From: an uncultured Ureaplasma sp.
GTDB taxonomy: Bacteria > Bacillota_I > Bacilli_A > Mycoplasmatales > Mycoplasmoidaceae
Assembly (NCBI GenBank): GCA_902800015.1
Contig: CADCCU010000006.1
Span: 1 to 41,597 of the forward strand
Reading direction: 5' to 3'
DNA length: 41,597 nucleotides
The notes under the pieces are model-generated. The model was not told the origin of the DNA and did no database searches. It saw nothing but the letters and a program-made list of their open reading frames with translations. Position 1 is the stretch's first letter; each line of letters starts with the position of its first letter. Below, piece after piece: positions 34,040-41,597 of the stretch. The translations under genes and the position numbers were made by a program.

Positions 34040-36694
34040 TTAAAAAGGTTGTTTTGTTCAATCATTAGGTAATTGGAACTTTTGTGCAGTTTGATTACCA
34101 TTATAGTAGAATATACCAGAACTAGCTACACTAGTTACTCAGTTATTAAAGTAAGTATCACTATAATCACCTGTGTAACCAATTTTAATTGAATTTAATG
34201 ATTTGTTCCCATAAAACATTCCTCTATAACAATCTTGAGCTAAAGTTGTTGCTGGTAGTTCAGGCGCAGTAGTTAATGCTGAACATGCCTGAAACATCCA
34301 AGCATAACAATAATTTACTAAAGTTGTTGCAGGTAACTCAGGCGCAGTAGTCAAAGATGCACAACCATTAAACATATGTTGATAACAACTAACTGCTAAA
34401 CTCATTGAAGGTAATTTAGGTGCATTAGTTAATGATGTGCATTGATAAAACATACCACCATAACAATCTTGTTTTAAATTTGTAGCAGGTAAGAAATCTT
34501 CACTAACACTTGTTATTCCAGTTGAGTCTCTAAATAGATCATAAAAACAATAATCACATGGAATGTCAGTGATATCGCCTGATTCTCCAGTTTGTGCACC
34601 ATTATCCAATAATGCCATAACATTTCCTGAGACAGATATATTACCTTTAATAGGTAAACATGAATAACTTGAACTTGATGTTGATCAACCATTAGGGTTA
34701 TTACCTTTTAGGTATAATGTTTGGCCTTGGTTAATATTTATTGCTGATCCATATGTAGTTCAGTTAGCGCCGTCTGTTGAGCATTTTAAATCAGGGCTGT
34801 TTCCACCAATATTTAATAATGTTAAAGCTGAATCTGCATTAGCAGTAATAGCAACATAAATTTGTAAAGGAACTGTTCAACCACTAGGTAATTGGAACTT
34901 TTGTGCAGTTTGATCACCATTGTAGTAGAATATACCAGAACTAGCAACACCAGTTACTCAGTTATTAAAATAAGTATCACTATAATCACCTATGTAACCA
35001 ATTTTAATTGAATTTAATGATGAACATTTATAAAACATATATCTATAACAATTATCCGCTAATGTTGTTGCAGGCAACTCAGGTGCAGTAGCTAAGGATG
35101 TGCAACTATGAAACATGTGTTCATAACAATATTCTATTAAATTCATTGAAGGTAATTTAGGTGCATTAGTTAATGCCGCGCATTGATAAAACATACCATC
35201 ATAACAATGTTCTGTTAAAGTTGTTGCAGGTAAGAAATCTTCACTAACACTTGTTATTCCAGTTGAGTCTCTAAATAGATCATAAAAACAATAATTGCAT
35301 GGGATGTCAGTAATATCGCCTTCTTCTCCTGACTTTGCTCCATTATCCAATAATGCCATAACATTTCCTGAGACAGATACATTACCTTTAATAGATAAAT
35401 ATGAATAATTTGTATTTGATGTTGATCAACCAGTATGGTTATTACCTTTTAGGTATAATTTCTGACCTTGGTTAATATTTATTGCTGATCCATATGTAGT
35501 TCAGTTAGCGCCGTCTGTTGAGCATTTTAAATCAGGGTTGTTTCCACCATTATTTAATAATGTTAAAGCTGAATCTGCATTAGCAGTAATAGCAACATAA
35601 ATTCGTAAAGGAACTGTTCAACCACTAGGTAATTGGAAATCTTGAACAGTTTGATTACCGTTGTAGTAGAATGTACCGGAACCAGCAATACCATCTACTC
35701 AGTGATAAAAATATTGAGAATCATAATCACCTATGTAACCAATTTTAATTGAATTTAATGATGAACAACCATCAAATATTTGACCATAACAACCACTTAC
35801 TAAATTTGTTGCAGGTAAATCAGGTGCAGTAGTTAAAGCTGTACAATTATTAAACATACCATAATAACAATTTTCTGCCAAAGTTGTTGCAGGTAGTTTA
35901 GGTGCTACTTTTAATGAAGAACAATTCTGAAACATTCAATCATAACAATAACCTGTCAAACTTGTTGCAGGCAACTCAGGTGCAGTAGTTAAAGAAGTAC
36001 AATTTTCAAACATACTGTAATAACAACCATCTCCTAAACTTGTTGCAGGTAACTCAGGTGCAACAGTTAAAGATGAACAACCAGAAAACATATCACCATA
36101 ACAATCTTCTGCTAAATTCATTGAAGGTAATTTAGGTGCAGTAGTTAAAGAAGTACAATCTTGAAACATGCCTAAATAACAATAATCTTTTAAAGTTGTT
36201 GCAGGCAAGAAATTTTCACTAACACTTGTTATTCCAGTTGAACCTTCAAATAATCCAATAAAACAATAATCACAAGGAATAGTTGTGATATCTCCTTCTT
36301 CTCCTGGTGCTGCACCATTGTCTAATAATCCCATAACGTTACCATTGATAGATACACTACCTGTAATAGACAAATATGAATATACTCTACGTGATTGTGA
36401 TCAACCTTCTGGATTATTACCTTTTAGGTATAATGTTTGACCTTGATTAATAGATATTTCGTTGCTATATGAAGATCAATTAGTTTTATCTTTTGAATAT
36501 TGTAAATCTACGCTAATTCCCAATGCTTTATATGTTAATGCAAAAGTTGAGTTTTCATTAGCAGTAATAGCTACATATTGATTTTCGATATTTTTTTCTG
36601 ATCCACAGCTTGTAGATACAGCAGCAATTGTACCAATTGATGTGATTCCTAATGTAGGAATTAATATTGATTTTAATAATTTTGCCTTTTTCAT
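34040..36694 (-). CDS. Three-module BspA-like leucine-rich-repeat lipoprotein
   Basis: An 884-residue lipoprotein that stays open through many TGA codons. The signal segment ends at lipobox AVSTSC with Cys30. Three copies of one module follow: an ITANADSALTLL-type beta domain, YLKGNNxxGWS, the LLDNGA-EGDIT-IPC(D/N)YCF block, a row of 26-residue repeats (CYxxMFxxCTSLTTAPELPATTLA) and a cap (SLNSIKIGYxGDY, FYYNG, LPSGWT). The modules have 6, 3 and 4 repeats. Modules 2 and 3 are almost identical in DNA. Such repeats serve adhesion in other species; that role is inferred here. The gene is convergent with the rRNA operon, ending 28 nt after its terminator. Confidence 0.88.
34068..35627. repeat. 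Two near-identical tandem modules, 819 and 741 bp
   Basis: The segment 34068-34886 repeats 34887-35627. The size difference is 78 bp, one 26-residue repeat. The third, older module continues to about 36600. Confidence 0.75.
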
Positions 36695-36926
36695 ATATGC
36701 ATGTGTTACTATAGCAAATTTATTGTATATTGTAGAAAAAATAGAACATTCTGTAGTTCAACTATATAAGAATATTTAAAGTTATGGAGCATGCAGACTA
36801 TTATTTAAATTAAATAAGTAAATATATTTTTAAAATTCAGATTTTATTGTAAGATATAAACGTTTATCAATTTTTATTAACTTGATACACACAGACAAGT
36901 TGTCACAAATATACAAGGAGAAAAAA
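36695..36926 (+). promoter_or_regulatory. Divergent promoter and leader region before rpsL
   Basis: No gene is seen in these 232 bases. The plus strand has an A/T-rich -10 region (TGTAAGATATAAA near 36850) and a small hairpin AACTTG-11 nt-CAAGTT at about 36880-36902 in the presumed leader. Minus-strand TATAGT lies 13 nt before the lipoprotein start. Confidence 0.35.
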
Positions 36927-37346
36927 ATGCCAACTATATCACAATTAATTCGTAAAGGAAGAACTTCTAAGACAAGTAAGTCTAAGTCTCCTGCTTTACA
37001 AAAAAACTTCAATGCTCTAGAAAATAGGGAAAAGAAAAATAGTAACCCACTTAAACGAGGAGTATGTACCCGTGTGGGAACAATGACGCCTAAAAAACCT
37101 AACTCAGCTTTACGTAAATATGCTAAGGTTAAATTAACAAATCACCAAGAAGTATTAGCATACATACCTGGTGAAGGTCATAATTTGCAAGAACACAGTA
37201 TTGTTCTAGTAAGAGGTGGAAGAGTTAAAGACTTACCTGGTGTAAGATACCATATTGTTCGTGGTGTTTATGATACACAAGGTGTTGCTAATCGTAAACA
37301 ACAACGATCAGCATATGGTGCAAAAACACCTAAAGCTGCTGCTTAA
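36927..37346 (+). CDS. rpsL: Ribosomal protein S12
   Basis: A 139-residue 30S protein at the decoding centre. The core [20 protein letters not shown], then EGHNLQEHS and [12 protein letters not shown], is fully conserved. The start is ATG 36927, giving [12 protein letters not shown], preceded by AAGGAG; a longer frame from 36882 has no ribosome site and is not used. It is the first gene of rpsL-rpsG-fusA. Confidence 0.97.
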   Translation: MPTISQLIRKGRTSKTSKSKSPALQKNFNALENREKKNSNPLKRGVCTRVGTMTPKKPNSALRKYAKVKLTNHQEVLAYIPGEGHNLQEHSIVLVRGGRVKDLPGVRYHIVRGVYDTQGVANRKQQRSAYGAKTPKAAA

Positions 37347-37367
37347 TAATGAAAGGAATTAATTACT

Positions 37368-37835
<468 letters not shown>

Positions 37836-37863
37836 TATTAATAGAATGGAAAAGGAATAAATT

Positions 37864-39939
37864 ATGGCTCGAAATTTTCCAATGGATAAATACCGAAACT
37901 TTGGTATTATGGCACATATTGATGCTGGAAAAACAACAACTTCTGAACGTGTTTTATTTTTAACTAATAGGATTCACAAAATTGGTGAAACTCATGATGG
38001 TGCAGCTACCATGGACTGAATGGAACAAGAAAAGGAACGTGGAATTACTATTACTTCTGCTGCTACTTACTGTGTTTGAAGAGAACATGAATTAAATTTA
38101 ATTGACACTCCTGGACACGTAGATTTTACTGTTGAAGTAGAACGTTCACTTCGTGTACTTGATGGTGCAGTTACTGTTCTTGATGCTCAAAATGGTGTAG
38201 AACCACAAACTGAAACTGTATGACGTCAAGCAAGTGAATACCATGTACCTCGTGTTGTATATGTTAATAAAATGGATAAAGTTGGTGCTGATTTTGAAGA
38301 ATCAGTAAGATCACTTAAAACAAGATTAGGTGCTAATGGTGTAGCAATTCAATACCCTATTGGCTCTGAAAATAATTTCCAAGGTTTAATTGACCTTGTA
38401 GAAATGAAAGCCTACTACTATAAAGGTGACGATAATGAAACTGCAGAAATTAAAGATATTCCTGCAGATTTAGTTGGTAAAGCTAATGAATATCGTACCA
38501 TTATGATGGATGAAATTGTTAACTTTGATGATGCATGCATGGAAAAGTACCTAAATGGTGAACAATTAACAATTGAAGAAATTAGAATGTGTATCCGTAA
38601 AGGTACATTAACTTCAGAATTCTTCCCTGTTATTTGTGGATCAAGCTTTAAAAATAAAGGTGTAAGAAAAATGATGGATGCCGTTGTTGATTTCTTACCT
38701 TCACCAATTGATGTACCATCAATTAAAGGTTATAATGAAGACGATAAAGAAGTTGAAGTTAAACCAAATGATGATGAAAAATTCTGTGGATTAGCATTTA
38801 AAGTTGCAACTGACCCATTCATTGGTCGTTTAACTTTCGTTCGTGTTTACTCTGGTGTATTAAAAGCTGGTAGTTATGTAATGAACACAACAAAAAATGT
38901 TAAAGAACGTATTTCTCGACTTGTAAAGATGAGTTCTAATGCTCGATCAGAGATTGATGAAATTCGTGCTGGAGATATTTGTGCTGTCATTGGATTAAAA
39001 TCAACAATTACTGGTGACACATTAGCTGATGAAGGTCTAGACATTAGACTTGAATCAATGAAATTTGCAGAACCAGTTATCTCTTTAGCTGTTGAACCAA
39101 AAACTAAAGCTGACCAAGAAAAAATGGCTATTGCTTTAAGCAAACTCGCTGAAGAAGACCCGACATTCAAAACTTTTACTGATGAAGAAACTGGTCAAAC
39201 TATTATTTCCGGTATGGGTGAATTACATTTAGATATCATTGTTGACCGTATGCGTCGTGAATTTAATGTTCAAGTTAATGTTGGTGCACCACAAGTTGCA
39301 TACCGTGAAACATTTACAAAAGTAGGTAGTGCCGAAGGTAAATACATTAAGCAATCTGGAGGTAGAGGTCAATATGGACACGTTGTTGTCAAATATGAAC
39401 CTAATCCTTCTAAAGGATATGAATTCGTTGATGCTATTGTTGGTGGTAAAGTTCCTAAGGAATACATTAAATCAATTAATAATGGTATTATTGAAGCAAC
39501 AAAATCAGGACCGCTTGCTGGTTACCCATTAATTGATATTAAGGCAACTTTATTTGATGGTTCATACCATGAAGTCGACTCATCTGATATGGCTTTCAAA
39601 ATTGCTGCAAGTATGTCATTAAAAGAAGCTGCTAAAACATGTGGTCTAGTATTACTTGAACCAATAATGTCAGTAGATGTAACAGTTCCTGAACAATATT
39701 TCGGTGATGCAATGGGAGATATTTCCGCACGAAGAGGTAATATTATCGGAACTGAACAAAGAGGTAATGCTCAAATTATTAAAGCAAAAGTACCTCTAAA
39801 GGAAATGTTTGGTTATGCCACTGATTTACGTAGTTTCACTCAAGGTCGCGGAAACTATATCATGCAATTTAGTCATTATGCTCAAGCACCAAAAAGCATA
39901 GTTGAAGAAGTTGTAAAATCTAAACAAGTACAAAAATAA
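37864..39939 (+). CDS. fusA: Elongation factor G
   Basis: A 691-residue translocase GTPase. G motifs: [13 protein letters not shown] from residue 17, [30 protein letters not shown] and [10 protein letters not shown]. Domains II to V follow, with [20 protein letters not shown] and [23 protein letters not shown] Trp codons occur only in the first 140 residues. AAAGGA precedes the ATG. A strong terminator follows. Confidence 0.98.
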
Positions 39940-39961
39940 TTAGTTAATAAAATCTATTTAT

Positions 39962-39985
39962 AAAGAGCTCACATGAGCTCTTTTT
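39962..39985 (+). terminator. Terminator of the str operon
   Basis: AAAGAGCTC and GAGCTCTTTTT pair around ACAT, 23 nt after the fusA stop. Confidence 0.85.
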
Positions 39986-40073
39986 ATTAAATTATCTTAT
40001 CATGCATTCACTTCTTTAGATAAATTATATAGCGCATTAATATTTGTTTTAATTAAGATTTTATGAATTTTGG

Positions 40074-40118
40074 ATAGTCCTCCCAAATTTTCCCGATTTA
40101 ATATAATGGGAGGACTAT
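40074..40118. promoter_or_regulatory. Perfect 12-bp inverted repeat around a promoter
   Basis: ATAGTCCTCCCA at 40074-40085 and TGGGAGGACTAT at 40107-40118, 21 nt apart. The -10 box TATAAT (40102-40107) lies in the spacer and touches the right arm. A repressor bound to both arms would cover the promoter. The left arm would lie upstream of the transcript start, so it acts as DNA rather than as RNA. Confidence 0.6.
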
Positions 40119-40126
40119 TTTCAAAT

Positions 40127-40501
40127 ATGAAAATAAATAAAAATACTAGAAAAATAAAAGTTACTGAAAGTGACTTCAAAGATTTTAGTAACATTGCTAC
40201 TATAACAGAACATTTAGAAAAAAGTATGGTATTATATATAACAACATGGCAAGAAGTGCCAGATGATAACCAAAAAGACACTATGACCACTAAACCTGAA
40301 TGATTTACTGAGTTCGAAAATAAACAACGAGAATTTAACCAAAAAGTCGTTAAGTTTATGTCTAATCAAGACAAACGTTGAAAAGAGCAACATGAGTTTA
40401 ATAAAAAGCAACAAGAATTTAATCAACAAATTCTTAGTTTGGTTCAATCATTAGTTAAACATATAGATAATCTTGTTGTTAAAAATAATTTAAAAGAGTA
40501 G
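40127..40501 (+). CDS. Coiled-coil protein related to the small basic family
   Basis: A 124-residue protein of unknown function. A charged N-terminal half (TESDFKDFSNIATITEHLEK) leads into a C-terminal heptad region with three FN-KQQ-like repeats (KQREFNQKV, HEFNKKQQEFNQQI) and the end KNNLKE. This end matches the genes at 110-427 (NNLKE) and 11185-11442 (NNLKH), while the N-terminus is different. Two Trp codons are TGA. The start at 40127 is chosen because the earlier in-frame ATG at 40106 overlaps the -10 box. The inverted repeat at 40074-40118 probably controls it. Confidence 0.65.
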
Positions 40502-40574
40502 TTTTTAAACATTACCTATTATGCAACTATTAGGTAAGCAAATAGCTATTTATAAGGTGAGTTGTTAAATAAAA

Positions 40575-40598
40575 AAACATCTAGATATCTAGATGTTT
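40575..40598. terminator. Palindromic terminator between two convergent genes
   Basis: The 20-nt palindrome ACATCTAGATATCTAGATGT is flanked by A and T tracts. It can end both the coiled-coil gene and the minus-strand lipoprotein gene. Confidence 0.75.
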
Positions 40599-40624
40599 TG
40601 TTTAAAAAATAATATTTGTTTTAA

Positions 40625-41597
40625 TTAGAACTTTTTTGTTGTTCAACCATTTAATCCAAAATCTTGTGCAGTATGAGTAGTACCATTATAATAGAACGTA
40701 CCGGAATTAGCTACACCTGATACTCAAGAATTAAAATATATAGAATCATAATCACCTGTGTAACCAATTTTAATTGAATTTAATTTTTTACAACCATAAA
40801 ATAAAAAAGCATAACAATCTTGTACTAAATTTATTGCTGGTAAATCAGGTGGAATAACTAAAGAAGTGCAATTTCAAAACATATAAGCATAACAACATGG
40901 TGTTAAAGTTGTTGCAGGTAATTCAGGTGCAGTTGTTAAAGATGTACATTTTAAAAACATAGAATCATAACAATAATCTGCCAAAGTTGTTGCAGGCAAT
41001 TTGGGCGCAGTAGTTAAAGATGTACATTCACAAAACATATTATTATAACAACCTTCTGTTAAATTTGTTGCAGGTAACTCAGGTGCAATAGTTAAAGATG
41101 AACAACCAGAAAACATATTACCATAACAATTTTCTGCTAAATTTGTTGCAGGTAGTGCAGGTGATTTTGTTAAAGAAAAACAATTACAAAACATATAGTA
41201 GTAACATGAATCTGCCAAAGTTGTTGCAGGTAGATTAGGTGCAGTTTCTAAAGAACTGCAACCAGAGAACATACCATTATAACAATTTGATTTTAAAATT
41301 GTTGCAGGTAAGAAGTCTTCACTAACACTTTTTATTCCAGTAGAGTTTTCAAATAATCCAATAAAACAATAATCACAAAGAATAGTAGTGATATCTCCTT
41401 CTTTACCTGGTGCTGCACCATTGTCTAATAATCCCATAACGTTACCATTGATAGATACACTACCTGTAATAGACAAATATGAATATACTATACGTGATTG
41501 TGATCAACCAGTAGGGTTATTACCTTTTAGGTAAATTTTCAGACCTTGAGGAATATCTATTGTTGTGTTGTATGCAGATCAATTAGTACGATCTGTT
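40625..41597 (-). CDS. BspA-like leucine-rich-repeat protein, C-terminal part
   Basis: The frame runs out of the window on the right, so the signal region is missing. The 324 visible residues hold YLKGNNPTGWS, the LLDNGAAPGKEGDIT block, seven 26-residue repeats (CYxxMFxxCxSLTxAPxLPATxLA) and the cap (LNSIKIGYTGDY, VSGVANSGTFYYNG). TGA encodes Trp in the sixth repeat (AYMFW). The part near 41418-41487 is nearly identical in DNA to 36316-36384, which suggests recent exchange with the gene at 34040. Surface adhesion is inferred from the family. The visible part is a single module, unlike the three-module relative. Confidence 0.85.

Noticed and set aside
34040-36694. Regular 78-bp repeats that might suggest a CRISPR array
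   Set aside because: The repeats are coding, variable, not separated by unique spacers, and encode 26-residue protein repeats.
36882-36926. N-terminal extension of ribosomal protein S12
   Set aside because: S12 normally begins MPTISQL, and AAGGAG lies just before that ATG.

Overview
The window is mollicute chromosome read with genetic code 4. TGA falls inside nearly every conserved gene at tryptophan positions, for example in serS, pcrA, fusA and manB. It is AT-rich and has the single tmRNA typical of the group. Several gene blocks match the order known from the Mycoplasma pneumoniae/genitalium lineage: serS-tmk-holB-mnmE, efp-asp23-nusB, cdd-manB and rpsL-rpsG-fusA. My inference is a Malacoplasma-like organism of a mucosal site. 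The BspA-type leucine-rich-repeat lipoproteins and the flavodiiron protein would suit something like the Trichomonas-associated 'Candidatus Malacoplasma girerdii', but I cannot confirm the species from the sequence.

Layout. 1-500: a small coiled-coil gene ending at the 3' side of the tmRNA gene (519-926, minus). 977-1998: an Abi_2/AbiF-type HEPN protein with a possible structured RNA just upstream. 2033-4073: cdd-manB (pyrimidine salvage and hexose phosphate interconversion). 4078-5163: a ComEC-like channel protein. 5267-6904: a lipoprotein that looks like a GH15 glucoamylase/phosphorylase-kinase-alpha-type protein. 6938-8710: a MATE exporter. 8890-9753: a ribbon-helix-helix regulator flanked by matching sites, then a guanine-deaminase-like enzyme.

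9963-13249 is best explained as a decayed integrative, plasmid-like element at the 3' end of tRNA-Trp(CCA). It holds an imperfect copy of the tRNA 3' end, a possible replication protein, three iterons spaced exactly 21 bp, AT-rich repeats, a coiled-coil gene, an integrase C-terminal remnant and a BspA-like lipoprotein. The coiled-coil gene and its flanks are repeated at 1-460, next to the tmRNA 3' end, so related elements may use both RNA genes as targets.

13311-26693 is mostly core genome: YmdB phosphodiesterase, flavodiiron protein, the minus-strand operon glycosyltransferase-RDD-pcrA, then the plus-strand run serS-tmk-holB-mnmE, efp-asp23-nusB-membrane protein-mtaB. 26673-28991 is a large membrane-anchored surface protein. 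29122-33972 is a complete 16S-23S-5S operon with promoter, boxA-like sites, processing stems and terminator. 34040-36694 is an 884-residue BspA-like lipoprotein made of three tandem modules. 36927-39939 is the str operon. 40127-41597 holds a third coiled-coil gene under a perfect inverted repeat and the C-terminal part of another BspA-like protein.

Many monocistronic genes here have a TATAAT box only 6-10 nt before the ATG and no Shine-Dalgarno sequence, which points to leaderless transcripts. Ribosomal, lipoprotein and operon genes instead keep a purine-rich ribosome site.
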